From: JAHEEL01 sp963715255
GTDB taxonomy: Bacteria > Actinomycetota > Acidimicrobiia > Spongiisociales > UBA5794
Assembly (NCBI GenBank): GCA_963715255.1
Contig: CAVQRN010000005.1
Span: 164,972-228,971 of the forward strand
Length of the DNA: 64,000 bases
Direction of reading: 5' to 3'
A program made the translations under genes and the position numbers. The notes under the pieces were generated by a model, which was given only the letters and a program-made list of their open reading frames with translations, did no database searches and was not told the DNA's origin. Positions 51,356 to 60,245 of the stretch are shown piece after piece. Each line of letters begins with the position of its first letter. The stretch's first letter is position 1.

Positions 51356-52594
51356 TCGTCGAGATCCTCGCCGTCGGTACGGAGCTGTTGCTCGGTCAGA
51401 TTGTGAACTCCAACGCGGACGCGAATAGGCGAGCGGCTTGCCGATGCAGGACTCGATCACTTCCAGCAAACGGTGGTCGGCGACAACGAAGCCCGCATTG
51501 CGGCTGCGATCGGTGCGGCCTGTTCCCGGGCCGAAGCGTTGATCATCACCGGGGGCCTCGGGCCCACGAAGGACGACCTGACACGAGAGGCGATCGCCCG
51601 AGCAGCCGGCGTCGAACTGATCTTCGACCCGGACCAGGCAGACCGGCTTCGCGAACGGTGGGCCGTCCGTGGACGGGTCATGCCCGAGTCGAACCTCCGG
51701 CAAGCCGAGCGTCCCGACGGCTCGACGCTGATCGCCAATCCAAAGGGTACCGCTCCCGGTATCCGCCTGCGTATCGCCGACACGTGGGTGTTCGCTCTGC
51801 CCGGCGTCCCGGCAGAGATGATTCCGATGCTCGAAGACTCCGTCATCCCGTTCCTTGGCGGCGGCGATTCGGCGGTCGTCAGCCGTCTGTTGCGAACCTG
51901 GGGAGAGTCGGAATCTGCGATCGGCGAACTGCTCGGCGATCTCTACGACGCATCGATGAACCCGACGATCGCGTTCCTCGCGTCGGGTGGTGAGATCAAG
52001 ATCCGAATCACGGCGAAGGCCGCTACCCGCGACGGGGCATGGGCGATGATCGCTCCGATGGAGGCGACGGTTCGCGAGCGACTCGGCAACAGGATCTTCG
52101 GTGTCGATGACGACACCGTCGAGGTGGTGATCCTCCGCATGCTCGAAGAGCGCAAGTGGACGCTCGGCACTGCCGAGTCGGCGACGGGAGGTCTGATCGC
52201 GGGCCGCATCACCTCCGTTCCCGGAGCGAGCCGGGTGTTTCGCGGCTCGATCGTGTCCTACGCGACGGAGGTGAAGGAGTCGCTTCTGGGCGTTCCTGCG
52301 GACGTGATCGCTGAGCATGGTGTGGTGAGCGAACCGGTCGCGATGGCGATGGCGAGCGGAGCCCGTGGACAATTGGGTGCAGACGTCGTTGTGGCGGTCA
52401 CCGGATCCGCGGGTCCCGACCCGCAGGACCGGCCCGTTGGGACGGTGGTGGTCTCGGTGGCGACACCGGATGGGGCGCAGGTCCGCACTCTCACCCTCCC
52501 CGGGGATCGGGAGCGCGTCCGAACATTCGCATCGACGGCCGCTCTTCACCTGTTGCGCATGTCGCTCCAGGGGGTCGAGTGGTGGAGTCGGTGA
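51352..52594 (+). CDS. cinA: CinA-like competence/damage-inducible protein, one frameshift
   Basis: The N-terminus MIVEILAVGTELLLGQIVNS is the MoCo-binding-like COG1058 domain (NMN/ADP-ribose pyrophosphatase). It is continued by GERLADAGLDHFQQTVVGDN and TGGLGPTKDDLTREA. The C-terminal CinA/PncC domain (LGTAESATGGLIAGRITSVP, SYATEVKESLLGV, TGSAGPDPQDRPVGTV) deamidates NMN. The frame changes by one base at about 51,424-51,425 (AA where A is expected). It lies before recA, as in many bacteria, and overlaps rimO (ATGA) and thpR (GTGA). Confidence 0.87.
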
Positions 52595-53133
52595 CCGATC
52601 GGCTGTTCCTGGCTGTCGCCCTGAACGACGAGGTCCGGCACGGCCTTGCCGCGTTCCTGGGCGAGCGGGTGATCCGGTTGCCGGGACGACCCACGCCGCC
52701 GGACAATTGGCATCTGACGCTCCGATTCCTCGGCTCGACCGATGCCCTTCAGCGAGATCGTATCCTGGAGTTCCTGGATGAGCACCTGATCGTTGAGCCG
52801 TTTACGCTCGGCTTCACCCGTCCGGGGGCCTTCCCGAAGCCGTCGCGGGCAACCGTGCTCTGGCTCGGTGTCGGCAGGGGGAGCGATGATCTGACGGCCG
52901 CAGCCGACGTGTGCGAGCAGGCGGCAATCTCAGTGGGCTTCGACCCGGAGGACCGGCCGTTCCATCCGCATCTCACGCTGTCGCGCATCCGACCGCCGGT
53001 GAGCGTCGAACGCCTTATCGAGCAGGTAGAGACATTTCCCTTGAAGATGAACGTCGACCGCGTGACGCTCTACCGAAGCCACCTCGGCCGCGAGGGTGCA
53101 GGCTACGAGACCCTCGACGAAGTCCTCCTCTGA
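52591..53133 (+). CDS. thpR: RNA 2',3'-cyclic phosphodiesterase (2H family)
   Basis: A 180-residue 2H phosphoesterase. The two HxTx motifs are present: WHLTLRFLG and HPHLTLSRIRPP. These hydrolyse RNA 2',3'-cyclic phosphates and can ligate tRNA halves in vitro. GTG 52,591 is favoured because it overlaps the cinA stop as GTGA and begins just before DRLFLAVALNDEV. GTGs at 52,579 and 52,582 are in-frame alternatives. Confidence 0.85.
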   Translation: MTDRLFLAVALNDEVRHGLAAFLGERVIRLPGRPTPPDNWHLTLRFLGSTDALQRDRILEFLDEHLIVEPFTLGFTRPGAFPKPSRATVLWLGVGRGSDDLTAAADVCEQAAISVGFDPEDRPFHPHLTLSRIRPPVSVERLIEQVETFPLKMNVDRVTLYRSHLGREGAGYETLDEVLL

Positions 53134-53273
53134 CCCTCGTTTGTCTCTCGGACCGCGACGATCAATGCCGTAGACACATACGACGGGAAACGTGACCGGG
53201 GAAGATGGCCTTCGTGTCTGGAGCCACGGCTAGCGGCGTCGTAGACACAGAAGATCGCGTAGTCTCGATGGTC

Positions 53274-54182
53274 ATGGAGATTCGACCACTCAACAAGGCC
53301 GACGTCGAAGCTTGGGTCGACATGCGTCACCGGCTCTGGCCGCACCACGAGCGGGAGGAACTCGTGGGAGAGACCCTGGACTGGATCCACGGCAAGCTCG
53401 GCGTCTTCGTCGCCGAGGCCGGGGATGGTCTCGTCGGTTTCGCCGAGGTGGCCATGCACGACCGGGCGCCGGGCTGCACGACGTCACCCGTCGGGTACCT
53501 CGAAGGCTGGTGGGTAGATCCGAATCATCGCCGCAAGGGAATCGGAACCGCCCTGTTGGATGCGTCCGATGTGTGGTCCCGCGAGCGCGGGGCCACAGAG
53601 TTCGCATCCGACACCCACGCGGACAACGAAGCTTCAAGGCTGGCCCACACCGCCGCCGGGTTCGTGGAGAAGCGTGCGGTCGTGCACTTCCACAAGCAGA
53701 TTTCGGGGAAGACGCCGGAGTCGCTTGGAGTTGCTGCAGGAGCAACCGTCACCCTTCGTGAAATCGACGCAGACAATGTCCGGGCGATCACGAGGCTTGC
53801 CGTCGCTCCTCACCAGAGAGCCTTTGTCGCCCCGAACGCCATCTCTCTTGCTCAGTACGCATTCGCGGCGAGTGCATGGACAAGGGCGGTCTATGCCGAC
53901 GACACACCGGTCGGGTACGTGCTCCTCGCCGACGAGGAAGGCGAGGCATATCGGTACTTCCTGTGGAGATTCATGATCGACCGGACGTATCAGGGGATGG
54001 GCTTCGGCGAGGCCGCGATGGAACTGATCATCGAGCATGTTCGAAGGCAGCCTGGGGCGGTCGGCCTGGCTACCAGCTACGTTCCGTTGGCCGGGGGACC
54101 GGGGGAGTTCTACCACCGTCTCGGTTTCGTCGATACCGGACAAGAGGACGGCGGCGAGCTCGAGACCGTGCTGACGTTCTGA
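53274..54182 (+). CDS. tandem GNAT-domain N-acetyltransferase
   Basis: A 302-residue protein with two acetyltransferase halves. The first has GWWVDPNHRRKGIGTALLD (acetyl-CoA loop) and NEASRLAHTAAGF. The second, from ~165, is DUF-like (RITRLAVAPHQRAFVAPNA, MIDRTYQGMGFGEAAMELI), resembling spermine/spermidine acetyltransferases. The first half resembles aminoglycoside 6'-N-acetyltransferases (EIRPLNKADVEAWVDMRHRL, WPHH). Resistance or other substrates cannot be decided. ATG 53,274 or ATG 53,268. A short direct repeat CGTAGACACA is at about 53,169 and 53,238. Confidence 0.8.
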   Translation: MEIRPLNKADVEAWVDMRHRLWPHHEREELVGETLDWIHGKLGVFVAEAGDGLVGFAEVAMHDRAPGCTTSPVGYLEGWWVDPNHRRKGIGTALLDASDVWSRERGATEFASDTHADNEASRLAHTAAGFVEKRAVVHFHKQISGKTPESLGVAAGATVTLREIDADNVRAITRLAVAPHQRAFVAPNAISLAQYAFAASAWTRAVYADDTPVGYVLLADEEGEAYRYFLWRFMIDRTYQGMGFGEAAMELIIEHVRRQPGAVGLATSYVPLAGGPGEFYHRLGFVDTGQEDGGELETVLTF

Positions 54183-54236
54183 TCGGCAGCTTCTCAAGAC
54201 GGTGGCTCAACCGTGTTGTGTCCATTTCCTCGACAT

Positions 54237-54250
54237 CGAACAGATGTTCG
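54237..54250. promoter_or_regulatory. LexA (SOS) box upstream of recA
   Basis: CGAACAGATGTTCG matches the LexA operator seen at dnaE2 and lexA, differing only at the central bases. It is 104 bases before the recA start codon, consistent with a promoter-overlapping operator and a short leader. Confidence 0.8.
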
Positions 54251-54353
54251 CCTAATGTACCGAACACTCTCCGAATAGCATCAATGTCATTCGCTGAGCA
54301 GAATCTGTCACAGGCGCCCGGTACGTTACGGGAACGTCTAAGAAGGAGACAAC

Positions 54354-55424
54354 GTGGCTGACAATCAGGGCGACCGGGGCAAGAACATCGAGATGGCTAT
54401 GTCCCAGATCGAGCGCCAGTTCGGCAAGGGTGCCATCATGAGAATGGGCGACGAAGAGATCCACAACATCGCCGCGATCCCGACGGGGGCGCTCTCTCTC
54501 GATCTCGCGCTCGGTATCGGCGGTGTACCGCGCGGCAGGATCGTCGAGATCTACGGTCCGGAGAGTTCAGGGAAGACGACCCTCGCTTTGCACATCGTGG
54601 CCGAAGCGCAGCGCAACGGCGGTTTGGCTGCCTTCATCGATGCCGAGCATGCGCTCGATCCCGTCTACTGCCGAGCGATCGGTGTCGACGTTGACGAGAT
54701 GCTGATCTCGCAGCCCGACACGGGGGAGCAGGCCCTCGAGATCACCGACATGCTGATCCGATCGGGGGCGCTCGATGTGGTCGTGATCGACTCGGTCGCC
54801 GCCTTGGTGCCTCGTGCCGAACTCGAGGGCGACATGGGAGACACGCACGTCGGCCTCCAGGCCAGGTTGATGTCTCAGGCGCTGCGCAAACTTGCCGGAA
54901 CGATCAACCGATCCCAAACGACCGTGATCTTCATCAACCAGCTTCGCGAGAAGATAGGCGTGATGTTCGGGAGCCCGGAAACGACCCCCGGTGGGCGGGC
55001 CCTCAAGTTCTATGCCAGTGTTCGGATCGACGTCCGGCGGATCGAAGCGATCAAGGTGGGGACCGACAACGTCGGCAACCGGGTTCGGGCCAAGATCGCG
55101 AAGAACAAGGTCGCACCGCCGTTCCGACTCGCCGAATTCGACATCATGTTCGGTGAAGGCATCTCGCGTGAAGGAAGCCTGCTCGACGTCGCCGTCGAAG
55201 AGGGCATCGTTCAGAAGGCCGGTGCCTGGTACACGTACGACGGGGATCAACTCGGCCAGGGACGCGAGAAGGTCAAACAGTTCCTCCGGGAGAACCCTCA
55301 ACTGGCAGTTCAGCTTCAGGATGAGGTGCTTCGTGCGGTCGGTCTGATCGAAGATGAGGCCAGCGTCGCCGCCGAGGAGAAGGTCGTCGAGGAGAACGAC
55401 GTCAGGGAAGACTCCACCGACTAG
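54354..55424 (+). CDS. recA: recombinase RecA
   Basis: A 356-residue DNA-dependent ATPase that carries out strand exchange and stimulates LexA self-cleavage. Walker A is GPESSGKTTLAL near residue 66, followed by FIDAEHALDPVY, VVIDSVAALVPRAELEGD, the L2 region (FINQLREKIGVMFGSPETTP) and the C-terminal acidic tail. GTG 54,354 has AAGAAGGAGA upstream. An SOS box lies 104 bases before it. Unlike many actinobacteria, recX does not follow; RNase Y does, after ~220 bases. Confidence 0.97.
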   Translation: MADNQGDRGKNIEMAMSQIERQFGKGAIMRMGDEEIHNIAAIPTGALSLDLALGIGGVPRGRIVEIYGPESSGKTTLALHIVAEAQRNGGLAAFIDAEHALDPVYCRAIGVDVDEMLISQPDTGEQALEITDMLIRSGALDVVVIDSVAALVPRAELEGDMGDTHVGLQARLMSQALRKLAGTINRSQTTVIFINQLREKIGVMFGSPETTPGGRALKFYASVRIDVRRIEAIKVGTDNVGNRVRAKIAKNKVAPPFRLAEFDIMFGEGISREGSLLDVAVEEGIVQKAGAWYTYDGDQLGQGREKVKQFLRENPQLAVQLQDEVLRAVGLIEDEASVAAEEKVVEENDVREDSTD

Positions 55425-55595
55425 GTATCTGAGATTTCGCGTTCCGCGTGGGGTCGAAGTGCGGTAGCATCAGCTCAGACACACACAGAACACTGATACG
55501 AAAGCGGACCAGAACGCAGATGTCGACACGGAGACAAGCGGGCGATGTGACCAGACGGGACTAGTTCCCGATATTCGACGCTGTCACCGGTGTGT

Positions 55596-55615
55596 GCCGA
55601 GCCCCCGGGCTCGGC
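55596..55615. terminator. GC-rich hairpin between recA and rny
   Basis: GCCGAGCC, loop CCCG, GGCTCGGC forms an 8-bp perfect stem. No T run follows, so it may be an attenuator or RNA-processing site rather than a classical terminator. It lies 30 bases before the rny start. Confidence 0.45.
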
Positions 55616-55645
55616 ATGCTGCGTTCAGATCCGCGGAACGGGGAC

Positions 55646-57172
55646 ATGATGATGCAGTGGCTCGTAGCAGCCCTGGTGATCGCTGTCGTCGGGCTCGCAT
55701 TCGTCGCAGGCTACGTCCTGTCCCGGAGGGGTAATCGCCAGCCGACCCCCGACGAGACTCTGGCCGAGGCCCGACTCGAGGCTCAGCGGATTCTCGCTCG
55801 AGCGGAAGAGGAGGCACGGTCGAAGGCCGAGGCGTACCGCGATCGCGAGGACGCGACTCTTGAGCACCGGCGCGTGGAGATGGGGTCGCAAGACTCCCGG
55901 CTCTCGCAGCGTGAAGCGACACTCGAGCAACGGGCTGGAAACCTCGCTCAGCGCGAAGAACTCATGATCGCGCGCGAGCGGGCAGCAGAAAGCGCCGTGG
56001 GTGAGGCGGAAGCCGTCAAGGAAGAGGCTCGCGGGACCCTCGAGAGGATTGCCGGTTTCGACTCGAAGGCAGCGAAAGCAGAGCTGCTCGAGAAGGTCGA
56101 GACGGAGGCGCGCCGCGATGCGATGGTGCTCATTCGCGACCTCGAGGTGAAGGCTCGTGAGGAGTCAGAGCGAAGAGCACGCCGGATCCTCGGAACGGTG
56201 ATCCAGCGACTCGCGGCCGACGTGGTCTCGGAGACCACCGTGTCGGTCGTACCGCTGCCTTCGGACGACATGAAGGGGCGGATCATCGGTCGTGATGGCC
56301 GCAACATCCGCACGTTCGAAGCCGTCGCAGGCGTGAACCTGATCGTCGATGACACGCCCGAAGCTGTGTCGGTGTCAACGTTTGACCCGGTCCGGCGCGA
56401 AGTCGCAAGACGGGCGCTCGAGAGGCTCGTTGAGGGCGGTCGTATCCATCCGTCATCGATCGAGGAGGCGTACGAGAAGTCGCGCCAGGAGGTCGACCAG
56501 TCGATTCGCGACGCCGGGGAGTGGGCGCTCCTCGAAGTAGGACTGACGAAGATGCACCCTGAGCTCATCACGCTTCTCGGTCGGCTGCATTACCGCACGA
56601 GCTACGGTCAGAACGTGCTGAATCACCTCGTGGAGTCGGCGCACATCGCAGGAATGCTCGCTGCGGAGCTAGGCATCGACGAGAAGGAAGCGAAGCGAGC
56701 CGCGTTCCTCCACGACATCGGCAAAGCCGTGTCCCACGAGGTCGGCGGGTCACATGCGCTTCTCGGCGCCGAGATCGCCCGGCGGTTCGGCGAGGATCCT
56801 GCGATCGTCCACACGATCGAGTCGCATCACAACGAGGTCGAACCCCGGACACTGACGGCGATACTCGTGCAGGCTGCAGATTCGGTCTCCGCTGCCCGAC
56901 CGGGCGCAAGGCGCGAAGCCCTCGAGTCGTATGTTCGTCGGCTGGAGCGTCTCGAGGAGATCGCCGGGGCCTTCTCCGGCGTGGCAAGGGTGTTCGCTCT
57001 TCAGGCCGGCCGTGAAATCCGGGTCGTGGTCGACCCCGGCAACGTGGACGACCTGCAGGCAAGCGACCTGGCGCGGCGCATTGCCCGCAAGCTCGAAGAG
57101 GACCTGCAGTATCCCGGGCAGATCGAAGTCACCGTGATCCGGGAGTTCCGGGCACGCGACTACGCCCGTTGA
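55646..57172 (+). CDS. rny: ribonuclease Y
   Basis: A 508-residue membrane-anchored endoribonuclease starting mRNA decay. The N-terminal helix (WLVAALVIAVVGLAFVAGYV) anchors it. A long coiled coil follows (about residues 40-190; EARLEAQRILARAEEEARSK), then the KH domain (KGRIIGRDGRNIRTFEAV, near 212) and the HD domain (AFLHDIGKAVSHE, near 355, and TIESHHNEVEP). Three ATGs at 55,646, 55,649 and 55,652 are possible; the first is listed. It precedes miaB by 22 bases, so cotranscription is likely. Confidence 0.94.
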   Translation: MMMQWLVAALVIAVVGLAFVAGYVLSRRGNRQPTPDETLAEARLEAQRILARAEEEARSKAEAYRDREDATLEHRRVEMGSQDSRLSQREATLEQRAGNLAQREELMIARERAAESAVGEAEAVKEEARGTLERIAGFDSKAAKAELLEKVETEARRDAMVLIRDLEVKAREESERRARRILGTVIQRLAADVVSETTVSVVPLPSDDMKGRIIGRDGRNIRTFEAVAGVNLIVDDTPEAVSVSTFDPVRREVARRALERLVEGGRIHPSSIEEAYEKSRQEVDQSIRDAGEWALLEVGLTKMHPELITLLGRLHYRTSYGQNVLNHLVESAHIAGMLAAELGIDEKEAKRAAFLHDIGKAVSHEVGGSHALLGAEIARRFGEDPAIVHTIESHHNEVEPRTLTAILVQAADSVSAARPGARREALESYVRRLERLEEIAGAFSGVARVFALQAGREIRVVVDPGNVDDLQASDLARRIARKLEEDLQYPGQIEVTVIREFRARDYAR

Positions 57173-57194
57173 TCAGGCGAGGTTCGGGACGAGC

Positions 57195-58580
57195 GTGAGC
57201 GAAGCAACGATCCTTGGAATACCTGCCGTTCGCGAGTCGCGCCCGCCACGGCGGACGGGCGGTTCGTACTTCATCCGCACGTTCGGGTGCCAGATGAACG
57301 AACACGACTCGGAGAGGATCGCAGGGCTCCTTGAATCGGACGGGATGACTCGCACTGACGACGCGGCCGCGGCCGATGTCGTGGTCTTGAACACATGCAC
57401 GATCCGCGAGAACGCAGATCAACGCCTCTACGGCTACCTCGGATCCCTGAAGGCCGACAAGCAGAAGAACCCCGGCATGCGTATCGCAATCGGTGGCTGC
57501 ACTGCCCAGAAGGACAAAGAGATCGTGAGGAAGAAGGCGCCGTGGGTCGACGTCGTCTTCGGAACCCACAACATCCACCGGGTGCTGGATCTTCTCGACC
57601 GGGTCGATGAATGGGGTCCAGTGACCGAGATCTGGGAGGAGTCCAGCAGCCCTGATGACGCACCGTCATTCCTTCCCACGCGTCGCGAGTCGGAACATTC
57701 GGCTTGGGTGACGATCACAACGGGATGCAACAACAGTTGCACGTTCTGCATCGTGCCCATCGTGCGTGGACCCGAAGTCAGTCGACGACCGGGCGACGTC
57801 ATCAGGGAGATTCAACGCCTGGCGGAAGAGGGGGTTGTCGAGGTCACCCTCCTCGGACAGAACGTCAACTCCTACGGGCGGGATCTCGACCTCAACGGGC
57901 GCCAACCCCTCTTCGCCGATCTTCTTCGACGGGCCGGTGAGGTTGACGGGATCGGTCGCATCCGATACACAAGTCCACATCCGAAGGACATCCAGGAAGA
58001 CGTCGCTCGGGCGATGGCGGAGACACCATCGGTCGCTGCGCAACTCCACCTCCCGCTCCAGTCGGGGAGTAACCGGATTCTCGCCGCGATGCACCGCGGC
58101 TACACCGGAAGGCGTTTCCTCGACAAGCTCGCAATGGCGCGGCGGCTGGTCCCTGATCTCAGCGTCTCGACGGACATCATCGTCGGGTTCCCAGGTGAGA
58201 CCGAGGAGGATTTCGCAGCGACGCTTGCCGTTGTGGAGGAGTCCCGTTTCGACAGCGCCTTCATGTTCCAGTTCTCGCCCCGACCGGGTACCCCGGCAGC
58301 CACTATGTCGAACCGTGTGCCGGCCGATGCCGTCCAGGAACGCTTCAACCGCCTCGTCGAGATGCAGAACGCCATCACGTACGAACGGAATCAGGCGCGG
58401 GTCGGGATGATCGAGCGAGTCCTCACCGAAGGTCCCTCACGTAGGAATCCGAGCGTGGCCACGACCCGAACCGAGGGCAATCGGATCGCCCACGTTGAAG
58501 GGATCTTCGAGTCGGGCCGATTCCTCGACCTCCGCGTTACACGCGCCGCTCCGCACTATCTCGAGGGGGCATTGGTCTGA
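57195..58580 (+). CDS. miaB: tRNA-2-methylthio-N6-dimethylallyladenosine synthase MiaB
   Basis: A 461-residue radical-SAM methylthiotransferase that converts i6A37 to ms2i6A37 in tRNAs. The MTTase cysteines are in FIRTFGCQMNEHDSERI, LNTCTIRENA and GGCTAQKDKE; the radical SAM cluster is CNNSCTFC. The TRAM domain ends it. GTG 57,195 starts the frame (VSEATILGIPAVRESRPPRR). It overlaps or abuts miaA, which supplies its substrate. Confidence 0.94.
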   Translation: MSEATILGIPAVRESRPPRRTGGSYFIRTFGCQMNEHDSERIAGLLESDGMTRTDDAAAADVVVLNTCTIRENADQRLYGYLGSLKADKQKNPGMRIAIGGCTAQKDKEIVRKKAPWVDVVFGTHNIHRVLDLLDRVDEWGPVTEIWEESSSPDDAPSFLPTRRESEHSAWVTITTGCNNSCTFCIVPIVRGPEVSRRPGDVIREIQRLAEEGVVEVTLLGQNVNSYGRDLDLNGRQPLFADLLRRAGEVDGIGRIRYTSPHPKDIQEDVARAMAETPSVAAQLHLPLQSGSNRILAAMHRGYTGRRFLDKLAMARRLVPDLSVSTDIIVGFPGETEEDFAATLAVVEESRFDSAFMFQFSPRPGTPAATMSNRVPADAVQERFNRLVEMQNAITYERNQARVGMIERVLTEGPSRRNPSVATTRTEGNRIAHVEGIFESGRFLDLRVTRAAPHYLEGALV

Positions 58581-59498
58581 GCATCATCGCCGTACTAGGT
58601 CCTACCGCCGCCGGGAAGTCCGACGTCGCCGAGGCAATCGCCGCCCGGGTCGGTGCGGAGATTCTGTCGGTCGACTCGATGCAGGTCTTCCGGGGTATGG
58701 ATATCGGCACAGCAAAACCGGACCCGGACACCCGCCGCCGGTTCGCATACCACCTCGTGGACATCGCTGAACCCTCCGATGAGTACACCGTTGCCGAGTT
58801 CCAGGCTGCCGGGAGGAAGGCCCTCGACCGGATCGAGTCGTCGGGTGGGACGGTCGTGATCGCAGGCGGTTCCGGCCTGCACTTCCGATCCCTGATAGAT
58901 CCTCTGGAGTTTCCGGCGACGGATGCAGGGCTTCGCACACAACTCGAGTCGGCAACCGCAGATGATCTGAGAGAGGAACTCGTCGGCGCCGATCCGATGG
59001 CGGAGGAGGTCGTCGACATGGCGAATCCGCGTTCGCGTTCTTCGCGCCGTCGAGATCATGCGACTTACCGGTGCAACGCCGACGTCCCGAGCAGCTTCAG
59101 ACCAAGCGCAGGCGGTTCGGACGTACCGGCCGCTGCGGACGTTCACAGCGATCGGCATCGATCCGGGACCGGTGATACGCCAGCGGATCGAGGAGCGCTT
59201 CGACGCCATGCTCGACGATGGGTTGGTCGACGAGGTTGCCGCTCTCGCTCCCACACTGGGACGGACCGCGAGACAGGCGGTCGGCTACCGCCAGTTGCTC
59301 CCGGTGATCGAGGAGGATCGCGATCTTGGTCAGGCCCACGAAGATGCGATCACGGCAACCGCATCGCTTGTGAAACGCCAACGAACATACTTCCGTCGGG
59401 ATCCCCGCATTCGGTGGATTCCGTGGCACCATGAACCTGAACAGGTGCTTCGTTCCGCTCTCGACCAACTCGAAAAGGACACGCCATGGACTTCGTGA
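58577..59498 (+). CDS. miaA: tRNA dimethylallyltransferase MiaA, one frameshift and unusual start
   Basis: MiaA transfers a dimethylallyl group to A37 of tRNAs. IIAVLGPTAAGKSDVAEAIA is the P-loop, AEILSVDSMQVFRGMDIGTA the substrate loop, IAGGSGLHFRSL the next motif. The frame shifts +1 at 59,032-59,033 (TT; expected one T) between VVDMANPR and VLRAVEIM. The end (GYRQLLPVIEED, VKRQRTYFRRDPRIRWIPW) is normal. No ATG, GTG or TTG lies near the start; CTG at 58,577 overlaps the miaB stop as CTGA and is the best guess. It overlaps the dapF start by 13 bases. Confidence 0.85.
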
Positions 59499-60244
59499 AA
59501 GCGGAAGGGCTCGGGAACGACTTCATCGTCGTATCGGAACCGCTCGCGGTGTCACCCGAGCGTATCGCCGAAATGTGTGAGCGAAAGACAGGGATCGGTG
59601 CCGACGGAGTCTTGGAGATCACCGCTATCGACGCGACCACCGTTGCGATGCGCTACTGGAACGCCGACGGAGGCGAGGCGGAGATGTGTGGCAACGGTTT
59701 GCGTTGTGTCGCTCTCATCGCCGTTGAACAGGGCATCGTGCAGGGTCCCACGCTTACCATCAGATCTGCGGTCGGCGATCATCCTGCGACGGTTCTTGCG
59801 GATGGGATCGTTCGAGCGTTCGTTGGCGTGCCACACGCCTATCGGACCGAGGAACTGATCGTGGCGGGCCACACCGTGCGTCCGGTGGGTGTGGGAAACC
59901 CTCATGCTGTGCTCTTTGTCGACAGTGTTGACAACGCGGATGTCGGCGGCGTTGGTCCGAGGATCGAACGGGACGCCATGTTCCCGGACGGCTCAAACGT
60001 CGAGTTCGTCCAATTCGACGAGGGAAATCGGATCAAGGTGCGAGTGTGGGAGCGCGGCGTCGGGGAGACGCGGGCCTCCGGAACCGGTTCCGTGGCTGCC
60101 GCGTTCGCCGCTCGGGCCGTTCATCAGCTTGACGATGTCGTCACGGTCGTGTTGCCCGGCGGCGAACTGCTGATCGAATTCGACAGTGCCGGCGCCTGGA
60201 TGACCGGCCCAGCATCGATCGTCTACCGCGGAACGGTTGATTGA
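59486..60244 (+). CDS. dapF: diaminopimelate epimerase with Ser at second catalytic position
   Basis: A 252-residue epimerase converting LL-DAP to meso-DAP. AEGLGNDFIVV and GADGVLEI are N-terminal motifs, and the first catalytic cysteine is C68 in EMCGNGLRCV. The second motif reads GETRASGTGSVAAAFAA, where the family normally has CGTG; the residue is Ser198 (codon TCC). Loss of this cysteine abolishes epimerisation in studied DapFs, so the variant matters. dapA and dapB are also in this window, so the product is needed. It converges on lexA with one base between. Confidence 0.88.
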   Translation: MDFVKAEGLGNDFIVVSEPLAVSPERIAEMCERKTGIGADGVLEITAIDATTVAMRYWNADGGEAEMCGNGLRCVALIAVEQGIVQGPTLTIRSAVGDHPATVLADGIVRAFVGVPHAYRTEELIVAGHTVRPVGVGNPHAVLFVDSVDNADVGGVGPRIERDAMFPDGSNVEFVQFDEGNRIKVRVWERGVGETRASGTGSVAAAFAARAVHQLDDVVTVVLPGGELLIEFDSAGAWMTGPASIVYRGTVD

Positions 60245-60245
60245 C

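Noticed and set aside
53274..54182. Aminoglycoside resistance gene
   Set aside because: Some N-terminal likeness to 6'-N-acetyltransferases, but the tandem GNAT layout and housekeeping context give no support for resistance.
24193..59498. Programmed ribosomal frameshifting in the six broken genes
   Set aside because: Sites differ in sequence, lack a common slippery site plus stem, and dapB needs two opposite shifts; indel errors explain them better.
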